Source: an uncultured Clostridium sp. (GTDB taxonomy: Bacteria > Bacillota > Clostridia > TANB77 > CAG-508). Taken from it: a DNA stretch of 64,000 bases. Of the stretch, positions 1 to 8,651 are shown one piece after another. The stretch spans positions 124,001-188,000 of the forward strand of contig CABQAZ010000001.1 in assembly GCA_902462295.1 (NCBI GenBank). Reading direction: 5' to 3'. The position numbers were made by a program, and so were the translations under genes. Positions within the stretch are counted from its first letter, which is position 1, and every line of letters begins with the position of its first letter. The notes beneath the pieces are model-generated. The model did not search any database, was not told the origin of the DNA, and saw only the letters and a program-made list of their open reading frames with translations.

Positions 1-1
1 G

Positions 2-1558
2 AACGGCTATGAATTGTACAAGCTATATGCAGATGAAGGAATATCAGGAAAGCAAATAAAACACAGAAAACAATTTCAACAAATGATGATAGATGCCAAA
101 GCAAAAAAATTCGATAAAGTAGTAGTAAAAGATGTAAGCCGTTTTGCAAGAAATACAGTAGACTTATTACAAAGTGTAAGAGAGTTAAAATCTTATGGTG
201 TACAAGTAGATTTCTTAAATAATGGAGAAGTAATGGAAGGTGGTTCTGAATTTATATTAACAATTTTAGGAGCAATGGCACAGCAAGAAAGTGCAAACAT
301 GTCTAAAAGAGTTAAATTCGGAAAAGATATCACAGCTAAAAAAGGAAGAGTGCCTAACCTAGTATTTGGATATGACAAAATTCCAGATGAAAGATATACT
401 TTAAAAATAAATGAAGAAGAAGCAAAAATCGTAAAAGAAATATTTGAAAGTTACGTATATAAAGGAATAGGTACAACAAAAATAGCATGGAACTTAAATG
501 ATAGAGGAATACGTACTAAAAAAACAAAATCAAAATGGGTGCAAACATCTATTGTAAGAATGCTTAAAAATCCAATATATACAGGGAGAGTAACAAATAA
601 AAAATCAGAAGTAACAGACTTTATAACCGGAACAAGAAAAGAATTGCCAGAAGAAGAATGGATAGTTGTTGAAAGACCAGAAATGAGAATAATATCAGAC
701 GAACTATTTAACAGAGCACAGGAACTTTTAGAGCAAAGATCAAACGAATTTAAATTAAATAACAAAAGAGAAAAAACAGAATATGTATTTAGCACACTTA
801 TATATTGCAAACATTGTGGTTATTCATTTAGAAGAATAAAGAGAAAATATACAGCTGATGGACCAGAATATATAAGATGGGTATGTAGTGGAAGAAACTC
901 AATGGGAGTAAACCATTGTCCAAATACAACTGTTATTGATGAAGAAGAACTTTTTAATGCAATAAAAATCTATTTAAAAAGTATAATAAAAAATAAAAAA
1001 GATTTTATGAAAGCTGTTAAAAAAGAATTTGAAAAGATTACAAAATTAAGAGAAAACAATGAAAGAAGTGAAGAAAGTCTATTAAAAGAAATCGAAAAGG
1101 TAACAGTAAAAAAGCAAAAATATATGGAAATGTTTCAAAATGAAATAATCAATATACAAGAATTAAAGAAATATACAAATCCGCTAAATGAAGATATAGC
1201 AAGACTGGAAAGAGAATTAAAACTAATTACATCAGAAATAAAAGAAAAAGATGTACTAGAAAAAGAACTTAATAAAACAATAAAAACAGTAGATGACATA
1301 TTAAATAATCAAACAATAACAAATGCAATGTTAAAAACAATTATAGATGTAATTGAAGTAGATTCAGATTCAAATGTAGAAGTAAGACTAAAACTACTAA
1401 ATGAAATAGGAACAAATGAGACAGTAATAACAAAATTTGAAGACATTTACCCAAATGGAAAAGACACAGAAAACAAAGATGCCAATAATAATGAAGAAAA
1501 TTCTACCGTTACGAAAAGTAACAACAGTACACAAAGATGTAACCGAAAGACTAGCTAA
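2..1558 (+). CDS. Large serine recombinase, 5' end outside window
   Basis: Site-specific DNA recombinase of the large serine family, which integrates, excises or inverts mobile elements. The frame is open from base 2, so the gene begins upstream and the catalytic serine segment is not visible. Seen here: the rest of the resolvase fold (YADEGISG, then VSRFARN with its conserved arginine), the recombinase domain (LNDRGIRTKK, LKNPIYTGR), a zinc ribbon (YCKHCGYSF, then WVCSGR and HCPN), and a long C-terminal Lys/Glu coiled coil. The last 68 bases overlap a second short frame. Lying at the window edge, it probably marks the right end of an integrated element; I could not define an attachment site. 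Confidence 0.93.
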   Translation, partial: NGYELYKLYADEGISGKQIKHRKQFQQMMIDAKAKKFDKVVVKDVSRFARNTVDLLQSVRELKSYGVQVDFLNNGEVMEGGSEFILTILGAMAQQESANMSKRVKFGKDITAKKGRVPNLVFGYDKIPDERYTLKINEEEAKIVKEIFESYVYKGIGTTKIAWNLNDRGIRTKKTKSKWVQTSIVRMLKNPIYTGRVTNKKSEVTDFITGTRKELPEEEWIVVERPEMRIISDELFNRAQELLEQRSNEFKLNNKREKTEYVFSTLIYCKHCGYSFRRIKRKYTADGPEYIRWVCSGRNSMGVNHCPNTTVIDEEELFNAIKIYLKSIIKNKKDFMKAVKKEFEKITKLRENNERSEESLLKEIEKVTVKKQKYMEMFQNEIINIQELKKYTNPLNEDIARLERELKLITSEIKEKDVLEKELNKTIKTVDDILNNQTITNAMLKTIIDVIEVDSDSNVEVRLKLLNEIGTNETVITKFEDIYPNGKDTENKDANNNEENSTVTKSNNSTQRCNRKTS

Positions 1559-1667
1559 GATAAATCCAATACTTGCGAAAGAAGTAAGAGAAATATTAGA
1601 TGAAAACAAAGCAGAAAGACATATAAGAGGAGGGATGGCAACAAAATTAAAATATATGAAAAAATAG
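1491..1667 (+). CDS. Small basic protein overlapping the recombinase end
   Basis: A 58-residue basic frame that overlaps the recombinase 3' end by 68 bases and continues past its stop. The part after the stop reads as a charged helix followed by RHIRGGMATKLKY. An upstream ATG at 1437 is also in frame; neither start has a convincing ribosome site, and I chose 1491 because the product then begins MKKILPLRKV. Short frames of this kind can accompany serine recombinases, but I do not recognise the family. It could also be the remnant of a longer recombinase tail joined by a frameshift. Confidence 0.4.
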   Translation: MKKILPLRKVTTVHKDVTERLAKINPILAKEVREILDENKAERHIRGGMATKLKYMKK

Positions 1668-1675
1668 TAAAACTA

Positions 1676-1704
1676 TTGCAATTTCTTACAAAAGATAATA
1701 CAAT
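1676..1704 (+). promoter_or_regulatory. Predicted vegetative promoter for the RsiV-like gene
   Basis: TTGCAA at 1676-1681, a 17-base spacer, and TACAAT at 1699-1704, about 20 bases before the start codon at 1725. It separates the recombinase unit from the next gene. Confidence 0.55.
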
Positions 1705-1724
1705 ATAAATACGGAGGAAGAAAA

Positions 1725-2576
1725 ATGAATGTAGTTATAGAAGATGAAAGCAAGAAAAAAGCAAAATTAAAAATATTATATATAGGAATAATAGCAATAT
1801 GTGTAATAGCTGTAATATCAGCTGTAGTAATTCAAATACAGAGTGGAAATAAAGTAGAAAATACTGATAAATTGCAAGGATTAACTAATGATCAAAAAAG
1901 CCAACATAAAGAAGAATTTGATGAGATATTCAAAAATAAAGTAAATTATTTAGAAAATAATAGTTACAAAATCTCAAAAATAGAAAATGACAAAGAAATT
2001 ATTTATACAGGTTATCAAAATAATGAAAACAAGTTAAATGAATTTGATTTAAAAGTAAATATTCCATATATTAATATAGATAATGAAATAATAGAAGAAT
2101 TTAATACACAAATAAAAGATATATTTGAAAAAAAAGCTAAAAGCATTTTAAATAATCAAAATGAGAATGTAATATACACAGTAGATTATAGTGCATATAT
2201 ATCAAATAATATATTATCATTAGTAGTAAGATCAACATTAAAAGAAGGAACAAATCCACAAAGAGATATAATTCAAACATATAATTATGATTTAATAAAT
2301 CAAAAAAAATATACAATAGATGAAATACTTCAAGCAAAAGGAATAACTAAAAAAGAAGCAAATCAAAAGATAAAAGAAGAAATAAAAAAAGAACAAGAAA
2401 AAGCAAAAGAACTTGAGGGATTAGGGTATTCAACATATGCAAGAGATTATACAAGTGATATATATAGTATAAGTAATGTTACAGAATATTTTATAGGAAA
2501 AGACAATGCATTATATATAATATATGCATATGGAAATGAAAATAATACTAATGAAATGGATATAATTGTAATGTAA
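1725..2576 (+). CDS. Membrane-anchored RsiV/DUF3298-like protein
   Basis: 283 residues with a short basic cytoplasmic N-terminus, one transmembrane helix at about 17-40 and a long extracytoplasmic domain. The C-terminal part (YNYDLINQKKYTIDEIL, then a Lys/Glu helix and an aromatic strand region) matches the pattern of DUF3298/RsiV-type domains of anti-sigma and lysozyme-sensing membrane proteins. That assignment is by pattern only. No sigma factor gene is adjacent, so an anti-sigma role is not supported here. The start is fixed by CGGAGGAAG at 1712-1720. The gene has its own promoter and a strong terminator, so it is probably monocistronic. Confidence 0.7.
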   Translation: MNVVIEDESKKKAKLKILYIGIIAICVIAVISAVVIQIQSGNKVENTDKLQGLTNDQKSQHKEEFDEIFKNKVNYLENNSYKISKIENDKEIIYTGYQNNENKLNEFDLKVNIPYINIDNEIIEEFNTQIKDIFEKKAKSILNNQNENVIYTVDYSAYISNNILSLVVRSTLKEGTNPQRDIIQTYNYDLINQKKYTIDEILQAKGITKKEANQKIKEEIKKEQEKAKELEGLGYSTYARDYTSDIYSISNVTEYFIGKDNALYIIYAYGNENNTNEMDIIVM

Positions 2577-2577
2577 G

Positions 2578-2606
2578 AAACGGTCTAGTAAAACTAGACC
2601 GTTTTT
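2578..2606 (+). terminator. Intrinsic terminator
   Basis: A perfect 11-bp stem (2578-2588 with 2594-2604) with a 5-base loop, running into a T tract, two bases after the stop codon of the RsiV-like gene. Confidence 0.9.
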
Positions 2607-2710
2607 GAAAATAAAAGGGGATGTTTGTTTAATCAGTTCTTACTGACTATACTCATAATATACCAATTAAATTTGTTCATTGTGTGAACTGAAAGTGAAA
2701 ATTTTGGAAT

Positions 2711-3952
2711 TTAAGGAGTTTCTTCAAGAGTTATTGTAATTTCTTTTTCTTGACCATTTCTATTAACAACGACTGTCATAGTATCTCCAATTTTATGAGA
2801 ATTTTTAATTTCATTTAATTCATCCATTGTTTTAACATCTTTTCCATCAGCTTTAACTATTACGTCACCTGATTGGAATCCAGCTTTTTCAGCAGGAGAA
2901 AAGTCTTGAACAGTTTTAACATAAACACCAACAACTAAATTATATTTTTTAGCTGTAGATTCATCTAAGTTTATACCACTAATTCCTATATAAGGTCTTA
3001 TAACTTTGTTATGGTCAATTAATTGGCTTGTAACATCAAGAGTAGAGTTTATAGGAATAGCAAATCCAATTCCTTCAACACCACTACCAGATAATTTTAA
3101 AGTATTGATACCAATAACTTTTCCTTCACTATTTACAAGAGCACCTCCACTATTACCAGAGTTTATAGCAGCATCTGTTTGAATACAAACATATTTTGTT
3201 CCATCAGATTCAACTTCTCTATTAACAGCACTGATTATACCTTGAGTAACTGTTGTATCTAATCCAAGAGGACTACCAACAGCCATTACAAATTCACCAA
3301 CAACAGCTTGATCAGAATCTCCAAATTCAGCAGCAGTTAAATCAGTTTTATCGATTTTTAAAACAGCTAAATCTGTTTGAGAATCTTTACCAACGATTTT
3401 GGCATCGTATGTTGCGTCATCACCATAAGTGCCACTATTTAATTTTACTTTTACTGATGTTGCATCAGAAATATCATAATAAGAATAAGAATTAGAAGAA
3501 CTTGTATCAACAACATGATTATTTGTTAATATATATCCATCATCACTTATTATTATTCCTGAACCTGTAGCTGTTGCAGTAGATGTAGAGGGCATACCAA
3601 ATCCAAAGTAAGAATTTGATGTTGCTGTATATGTTACCTCAATTCCAACTATAGATGGTAAGATTTTATTTGCTGCAAATACTGCTGTATTAGAGTAGTT
3701 TGAAAGTGATACTAAATTTGATGTTGTTCCTGTTGGGGTAGATGTTTGAACTGTAGATGTAGAACCATTATTTTCTATTATTTTATTTTTTATTGATGGA
3801 ATACCAAAACATGTTCCAATTACAAGAGAACATCCCACAATACCACTAAAAAATGGTAATAATATTGTTTTACCAAATCCATTTGAATGTTTAAAATTTG
3901 CTTTTGAAGTTTTACTTGAAATTACTTCAAATCTGTTTTCATTTTCGTCCAT
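2711..3952 (-). CDS. htrA: HtrA/DegP-type membrane serine protease
   Basis: Envelope quality-control protease of 413 residues. Short cytoplasmic tail, one transmembrane helix (about 28-50), a Ser/Thr-rich linker, a trypsin-like domain and one C-terminal PDZ domain (about 315-410). The catalytic triad is visible: His146 in TNNHVV, Asp194 in TDLAVLKID, Ser268 in GNSGGALV. A strong AAAGGAGG ribosome site (about 3957-3965 on the reverse strand) fixes the start. Size and layout match Firmicute HtrA/YkdA proteins. It is transcribed toward the RsiV-like gene and is one of only three minus-strand genes here. Confidence 0.96.
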   Translation of the reverse strand: MDENENRFEVISSKTSKANFKHSNGFGKTILLPFFSGIVGCSLVIGTCFGIPSIKNKIIENNGSTSTVQTSTPTGTTSNLVSLSNYSNTAVFAANKILPSIVGIEVTYTATSNSYFGFGMPSTSTATATGSGIIISDDGYILTNNHVVDTSSSNSYSYYDISDATSVKVKLNSGTYGDDATYDAKIVGKDSQTDLAVLKIDKTDLTAAEFGDSDQAVVGEFVMAVGSPLGLDTTVTQGIISAVNREVESDGTKYVCIQTDAAINSGNSGGALVNSEGKVIGINTLKLSGSGVEGIGFAIPINSTLDVTSQLIDHNKVIRPYIGISGINLDESTAKKYNLVVGVYVKTVQDFSPAEKAGFQSGDVIVKADGKDVKTMDELNEIKNSHKIGDTMTVVVNRNGQEKEITITLEETP

Positions 3953-4057
3953 TTCTAGGACCTCCTTTTTTCTTTTATTTCTATTTTATATAATACACCA
4001 TATTTGTGAAAAAATTGTGAAAATAATGTAAAAAAGAAAAAATATTTTATTTTTTTC

Positions 4058-4086
4058 TTGAAAATACGACCTGCTATATATATAAT
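4058..4086 (+). promoter_or_regulatory. Predicted vegetative promoter
   Basis: TTGAAA at 4058-4063, exactly 17 bases, then TATAAT at 4081-4086, upstream of the pilin-like gene and probably of rnhB and the phosphorylase gene too. Confidence 0.75.
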
Positions 4087-4117
4087 ATAATTATATTTTA
4101 GGAGAGGATTGGATAAT

Positions 4118-4615
4118 ATGAAAAATCAAAATGGTGTAGCATTACCAATATTAATTATTATAATAGTTGTAATAATAGCTATTGTGTTAATTTTAGCAAA
4201 CTATGCAAAAGAAATTTTTGAAGAAAATGAATTAAAAGATTTAAGAACAAATATGTTATTAATACAAGCAGAAACCAGAAAAGGATTAGAAGAAGTTTGT
4301 TTTCAAACAGCTAATTTAGATAAAAATAAAGAAGAAGATATTACAAAAATAAATGAAATAAAACAAGAAAAACTAAAAGGTAAACAAGTACAAGGTTCAG
4401 AAATAGAAAAAGACATACCAACAGAAATTACAATAGATGAAAATTGTTATTATTTAGATGAAGATATTTTAAATAATATGGGAATAAAGAATTTAAATTC
4501 AGAAAAATATGGATATTTTATTGTAAGATATGATTTTGAAAAAACAACAGTTGAAGTAATGAATACATTAGGATATAAAGGAAAATATACATTGACTCAA
4601 TTAATAGAAGAGTAA
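4118..4615 (+). CDS. Pilin-like single-pass membrane protein
   Basis: 165 residues. A short polar head ending in Gly is followed at once by a very hydrophobic helix and then an amphipathic helix (NELKDLRTNMLLIQAETR), the layout of type IV pilin-like proteins. The residues after the Gly read VALPI, so neither the usual Phe+1 nor the Glu+5 of classical pilins is present; processing by a prepilin peptidase is uncertain. ATG 4118 is preferred over TTG 4109 because AGGAGAGG (4100-4107) lies 10 bases before the ATG but only 1 before the TTG. It is followed at 61 bases by rnhB. Function not recognised; no pilus assembly genes are near. Confidence 0.65.
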   Translation: MKNQNGVALPILIIIIVVIIAIVLILANYAKEIFEENELKDLRTNMLLIQAETRKGLEEVCFQTANLDKNKEEDITKINEIKQEKLKGKQVQGSEIEKDIPTEITIDENCYYLDEDILNNMGIKNLNSEKYGYFIVRYDFEKTTVEVMNTLGYKGKYTLTQLIEE

Positions 4616-4675
4616 TATTGAAAAAATATTATTTTCCAATCAGATTTATGTAGCAAGAAAGGTATCAGATTAAAA

Positions 4676-5302
4676 ATGAAAGAAAAAGAAGAAATAAGAT
4701 TAAAATTATTAAAAGAACAAGAAAATGAACTTAGAAAAAAAGGTTTTTCCAATATTTGTGGAATTGATGAAGCAGGAAGAGGACCGCTAGCTGGACCGGT
4801 AGTAGTTGCAAGTGTTATAATGCCAGCAGATTCAATGATAGAGGGTGTAAATGATTCAAAAAAAGTTTCAGAAAAAAAGAGAGAAAAATTATATGATCAA
4901 ATATTAGAAGAAGCTATCAGTTATGGAGTAGGAATAATAGGACAAGATGAAATCGATGAAATTAATATCTTAAATGCAACAAAAAAAGGGTTAACAATGT
5001 CTTTAAAAGAATTAACGGTAAAACCAGATTTAATTATAGTAGATGCACTTAATCATATTGATACACTTGGAATACCATATGAATCAATTATTAAAGGTGA
5101 TGCAAAATGTTACTCTATTGCGGCAGCATCAATAGTTGCAAAAGTAACAAGGGACAGAATCATGCGTGAATGGGGAAAAGTATATCCCGAATACGGATTT
5201 GAAAAACATAAAGGTTATGGTACATCAGCACATATAACAGCGATTAAAGAATATGGACTTTGTCCAATACATAGAAAAAGTTTCACAACACATTTTGTGT
5301 AA
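4676..5302 (+). CDS. rnhB: Ribonuclease HII
   Basis: Cleaves RNA in RNA-DNA hybrids, including single misincorporated ribonucleotides. 208 residues, normal for the family. Visible motifs: GIDEAGRGPLAGP with the catalytic Asp31-Glu32 pair, the NDSKKVSE turn, IVDA with Asp123, and the KGDAKCYSIAAAS...AKVTRDR block. The C-terminal part (YGFEKHKGYGTSAH, then GLCPIHRKSF) is also typical. It probably shares a transcript with the pilin-like gene and the phosphorylase 15 bases downstream. Confidence 0.97.
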   Translation: MKEKEEIRLKLLKEQENELRKKGFSNICGIDEAGRGPLAGPVVVASVIMPADSMIEGVNDSKKVSEKKREKLYDQILEEAISYGVGIIGQDEIDEINILNATKKGLTMSLKELTVKPDLIIVDALNHIDTLGIPYESIIKGDAKCYSIAAASIVAKVTRDRIMREWGKVYPEYGFEKHKGYGTSAHITAIKEYGLCPIHRKSFTTHFV

Positions 5303-5317
5303 AATAGGAGGATACGA

Positions 5318-6577
5318 ATGAATATACTAGACATAATTGCAAAAAAGAGAGATTCAAAGGAATTAAGTAAAGAAGAAATAGAATATTTTGTAAAAGAATA
5401 TACAAATGGAAAGATAAAAGATTACCAAGTAGCAGCATTGATAATGGCAATATATATTAATGGAATGAATGATAAAGAAATAACAGATTTAACTTTAGCA
5501 ATGGCACATTCAGGTGAAGTGTTAGATTTATCGTGTTTTGGTACAGATGTTGTAGACAAACATAGTACAGGAGGAGTTGGAGATAAAGTATCAATAATAT
5601 TATTACCAATAATAGCGTCATTAGGAGTATCGATTGCAAAGATGTCTGGAAGAGGACTAGGATTTACAGGTGGTACTGTGGATAAGATGGAATCAATACC
5701 TGGATATAAAACAAATGTGGGAATAGAAGAATTCATTTCTAATGTAAAAAAAGTAGGAATAAGTATGATAGGGCAAACAATGAATTTAGCACCAGCTGAT
5801 AAAAAAATATATGCATTAAGAGATTCAATTTCTTGTGTAGAGAATATTCCACTTATAGCATCTAGCATAATGAGTAAAAAAATAGCAAGTGGTGCAAACA
5901 AAATAGTAATAGATGTTACAGTCGGAAAAGGTGCATTTATGAAAAATAAAGAGGATGCACAAAAATTATCAGAACAAATGATACGTATAGGAAAATTAGC
6001 AGGTAGAGAAGTAATATGTATATTAACACCTATGGATGAACCTTTAGGATTTGCAGTAGGAAATTCATTAGAAGTAATTGAAGCAATTAACTTTTTAAAA
6101 GGAGATATGCCAAAGGACTTAAAAGAAGTTGTATTAGAACTTGGGGCCAACATGCTTAAACTTGCAGGAAAAGGTAGCAATATAGAAGAGAACAAAATAA
6201 AAATGCTAGAAAATATTGAAAATAGAATGGCATACAATAAATTTGTAGAGATGGTAAAAAATCAAGGAGGAGATATATCATATTTAGAGGATACAACAAA
6301 ATTTAAAAAAGCAAAATATATTTCTGCAGTTGAAACTAAAAAAATAGGAATAGTTCAAGAAATAAATGCAGAAGAAATTGGAAAATTGGCATGTTATTTA
6401 GGAGCTGGAAGAATAAACAAAGAAGATGAAATAGAACCAGATGTTGGAATTATTTTAAATAAAAAAGTTGGAGACCAAGTAACAGACAAGGAAGTTTTAG
6501 CGTATATATATGCAAATGACAGGGAAAAAACAATAGAAGCAGAGAAAAAAATACTTGAAATATATAAAATAAAATAA
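5318..6577 (+). CDS. pdp: Pyrimidine-nucleoside (thymidine) phosphorylase
   Basis: Reversibly splits pyrimidine nucleosides with phosphate to base and (deoxy)ribose-1-phosphate, for salvage. 419 residues, slightly short of the usual 430 or so. Shows the phosphate and cation site KHSTGGVGDK (81-90) and the family signature SGRGLGFTGGTVDKME (110-125). Uridine/thymidine specificity cannot be settled by eye, so the broad Firmicute name is used rather than deoA. An AGGAGG-like site precedes ATG 5318. No other nucleoside catabolism gene is adjacent. Confidence 0.95.
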   Translation: MNILDIIAKKRDSKELSKEEIEYFVKEYTNGKIKDYQVAALIMAIYINGMNDKEITDLTLAMAHSGEVLDLSCFGTDVVDKHSTGGVGDKVSIILLPIIASLGVSIAKMSGRGLGFTGGTVDKMESIPGYKTNVGIEEFISNVKKVGISMIGQTMNLAPADKKIYALRDSISCVENIPLIASSIMSKKIASGANKIVIDVTVGKGAFMKNKEDAQKLSEQMIRIGKLAGREVICILTPMDEPLGFAVGNSLEVIEAINFLKGDMPKDLKEVVLELGANMLKLAGKGSNIEENKIKMLENIENRMAYNKFVEMVKNQGGDISYLEDTTKFKKAKYISAVETKKIGIVQEINAEEIGKLACYLGAGRINKEDEIEPDVGIILNKKVGDQVTDKEVLAYIYANDREKTIEAEKKILEIYKIK

Positions 6578-6597
6578 TTAATATTATGGTTTACATA

Positions 6598-6625
6598 TTG
6601 AAAAAAATAAATTTTATGTTATAAT
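6598..6625 (+). promoter_or_regulatory. Predicted promoter for the 48-residue gene and cdaA
   Basis: TTGAAA at 6598-6603, a 16-base spacer and TATAAT at 6620-6625. The next starts are the small membrane gene (6658) and cdaA (6858). Confidence 0.7.
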
Positions 6626-6657
6626 TATATTGAACAAAAAAGAAAGGAAGATAAAAA

Positions 6658-6804
6658 ATGAAAAAAGAAAAAGAAGTAAAAATAAAAAATAAAATAGATA
6701 AAAAGAAGATATTAACAAAAGCAATGGCATTATTTTTGTTAGTTGCAATGGTTTTAGCTTCATGTTCTACATGCATATATTTTCTAGTTACAAATATAAA
6801 ATAA
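6658..6804 (+). CDS. 48-residue single-pass membrane peptide
   Basis: A short gene with GAAAGGAAG 7 bases before the ATG. The product has about 20 Lys/Glu-rich residues, then a hydrophobic segment holding ASCSTC near its outer end. The Cys could suggest a lipobox-like site (VLASC), but the topology is equally consistent with a plain transmembrane helix. It lies directly downstream of a good promoter and 53 bases before cdaA, so co-expression is likely. Function unknown; a small partner of the c-di-AMP synthase is speculation from position alone. Confidence 0.6.
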   Translation: MKKEKEVKIKNKIDKKKILTKAMALFLLVAMVLASCSTCIYFLVTNIK

Positions 6805-6857
6805 TCATGCAAAAGAATAAAAAAGAATAATTACCTTAAGAGGAGAAATGTATAAAT

Positions 6858-7787
6858 ATGAGTAATATAGGAGTAGTATTAAATACTTTTTATGAACAAA
6901 ATATATTAACATATGTAAAAATGTATCAAGAATATCCAATAAAATTAGTTTCATTAATACTAGATATAGTAATAGTAGTATTTTTAGCATATGAATTATT
7001 AAGAATAGTAAAAGACTCTAGGGCATGGCAATTAGTAAAAGGAATAGCTTTTCTAGTAATAGCAACTGCATTAAGTGGAATATTAAAATTACATATATTA
7101 AATTATATATTATCAACAGTAATGGACTGGGGAGTAATACTTATAATAATAATATTCCAGCCAGAAATAAGAAGAGCATTAGAGCAACTTGGAGGAACAA
7201 ATAAATTTTCAAGATTTTTTGGATTTGACAAAGATATAATAACAAAAACAAAAGAAGACATATATAAAGTAGTTATAGCAGTATATGAATTAGCAAAAAG
7301 CAAAACAGGTGCATTAATAGTAATAGAAAGAGATATACAAATAAAAGATATAATATCAACTGGAATTCCAATGAATGCAGAAGTATCACCACAGCTGTTA
7401 GTAAATATATTTGTACCAAATACTCCATTACATGATGGAGCAGTTGTAATAAGTAATAACAAAATAGCAGCTGCAGCATGTATGTTACCATTAGCAGGAG
7501 ACCAAGATATAGCAAAAGAATTAGGAACACGTCATAGAGCTGGAATTGGTATATCAAAAGAATCAGATAGTTTAGCTATAATTGTATCAGAAGAAACTGG
7601 AAAAGTATCTGTAGCAAAAGACGGAACATTAATTGCAGATGTAAGAGAAGATGTATTAAAAAAGATTTTAATTAGTAATATAGTTACAAAAAGATTAAAT
7701 GAAGCAAAGGCAAAAAAAGATAAAAAAAGTTTTAAAGAAATTATTAAAAGAATTTTTAAGAAAATAGAAGATAAAAAAGCAAATTAA
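6858..7787 (+). CDS. cdaA: CdaA-type membrane diadenylate cyclase
   Basis: Makes cyclic di-AMP from two ATP. 309 residues: hydrophobic helices at about 28-50, 60-80 and 85-100, the linker QPEIRRALEQLG, and a DAC domain with both active-site motifs, DGA (193-195) and RHR (225-227). Most relatives are about 270-280 residues; this one has a longer N-terminus and a Lys-rich C-terminal tail. The usual Firmicute partners cdaR and glmM do not follow; instead there is a hairpin and then truA. Its product normally controls potassium and wall homeostasis, fitting the envelope-rich surroundings. Confidence 0.95.
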   Translation: MSNIGVVLNTFYEQNILTYVKMYQEYPIKLVSLILDIVIVVFLAYELLRIVKDSRAWQLVKGIAFLVIATALSGILKLHILNYILSTVMDWGVILIIIIFQPEIRRALEQLGGTNKFSRFFGFDKDIITKTKEDIYKVVIAVYELAKSKTGALIVIERDIQIKDIISTGIPMNAEVSPQLLVNIFVPNTPLHDGAVVISNNKIAAAACMLPLAGDQDIAKELGTRHRAGIGISKESDSLAIIVSEETGKVSVAKDGTLIADVREDVLKKILISNIVTKRLNEAKAKKDKKSFKEIIKRIFKKIEDKKAN

Positions 7788-7789
7788 AA

Positions 7790-7817
7790 AAAGGTGGCAA
7801 TATAAAGCCACTTTTAT
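7790..7817 (+). terminator. Likely terminator after cdaA
   Basis: An 8-bp stem with one G-T pair (AAGGTGGC with GCCACTT plus T), an AT-rich loop, and CTTTTATT immediately after. It starts just past the cdaA stop. Confidence 0.65.
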
Positions 7818-7839
7818 TAATTAAATGGAGTGATTGAAA

Positions 7840-8577
7840 GTGAGAAATATCAAATTAACAATAGAATATGATGGAAAAGACTTTAATGGATGGCAAAAAC
7901 AACCAACAAAATTGAATATCCAAGGAACGATAGAACAAGCAATAAAACAAATAACAGGAGAGGATGTAGAATTAAATGCATCAGGAAGAACAGATGCAGG
8001 AGTACATGCCATTGGACAAGTGGCGAATTTTAAAACAAATTCACAAATTCCAATAGAGAAATTTGCAATAGCAATTAACTCAAGATTAAGAAAATCAATA
8101 GTAATAAAAAGAGCAGAAGAAGTTGATGAACGTTTTCATAGTAGACTAAATTGCAAGAAAAAAACTTATAGATATATTATAAATAACACACCAGAAGGAA
8201 CAGCTATATATAGAAATTTAGAAACACATATTCCACAGAAGCTTGATGTGAAAAAAATGAAAGAAGCAGTAAAATATTTTGAGGGAGAACATGACTTTAA
8301 AGCATTTAAAGCAAGTGGAACAAGTAGCAAAAGCAGTGTAAGGAAGATATATGAAGCAATAGTATACCAAGTAGGAGATAAGATTTATATAGAACTTACA
8401 GGTAATGGTTTTTTATATAATATGGTAAGAATAATTGCAGGAACACTTGTGGATGTTGGACTTGGAAAAATAGAACCTAAAAAGATACCAGAAATAATAC
8501 AACAGAAAAAAAGAGAAAACGCAGGAAAAACTTTGCCACCTAATGGTTTATACTTATTAAAAGTAATGTATGACTAA
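7840..8577 (+). CDS. truA: tRNA pseudouridine synthase A
   Basis: Forms pseudouridine at positions 38-40 of tRNA anticodon stems. 245 residues, normal size. The N-terminus MRNIKLTIEYDG, the catalytic Asp52 in GRTDAGVHA, and the FKAFKASG and GNGFLYNMVR blocks are all typical. GTG 7840 is chosen over an in-frame TTG at 7834 because GGAGTGA (7827-7833) abuts the TTG but is well spaced from the GTG, and the resulting N-terminus matches the family. Confidence 0.97.
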   Translation: MRNIKLTIEYDGKDFNGWQKQPTKLNIQGTIEQAIKQITGEDVELNASGRTDAGVHAIGQVANFKTNSQIPIEKFAIAINSRLRKSIVIKRAEEVDERFHSRLNCKKKTYRYIINNTPEGTAIYRNLETHIPQKLDVKKMKEAVKYFEGEHDFKAFKASGTSSKSSVRKIYEAIVYQVGDKIYIELTGNGFLYNMVRIIAGTLVDVGLGKIEPKKIPEIIQQKKRENAGKTLPPNGLYLLKVMYD

Positions 8578-8651
8578 TAACTTGTAAAGGTAACAAAAAA
8601 AAATAATATTCATAATATATATTAGAACAAATAATGAAAGGATGAGATATT

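Noticed and set aside
1..1724. Prophage or conjugative element beyond the recombinase
   Set aside because: Only the recombinase tail and one small frame are visible; no other phage or conjugation gene and no defined attachment site.
2607..2710. Possible small RNA or terminator for htrA in the convergent gap
   Set aside because: Only a 4-bp GTTC/GAAC hairpin was found; too weak to call.
5422..6237. Long minus-strand reading frame opposite the pyrimidine-nucleoside phosphorylase gene
   Set aside because: It is the antisense shadow of a well-conserved gene in A-rich DNA, has no ribosome site, and its product is low-complexity Ile/Leu/Ser/Phe-rich.
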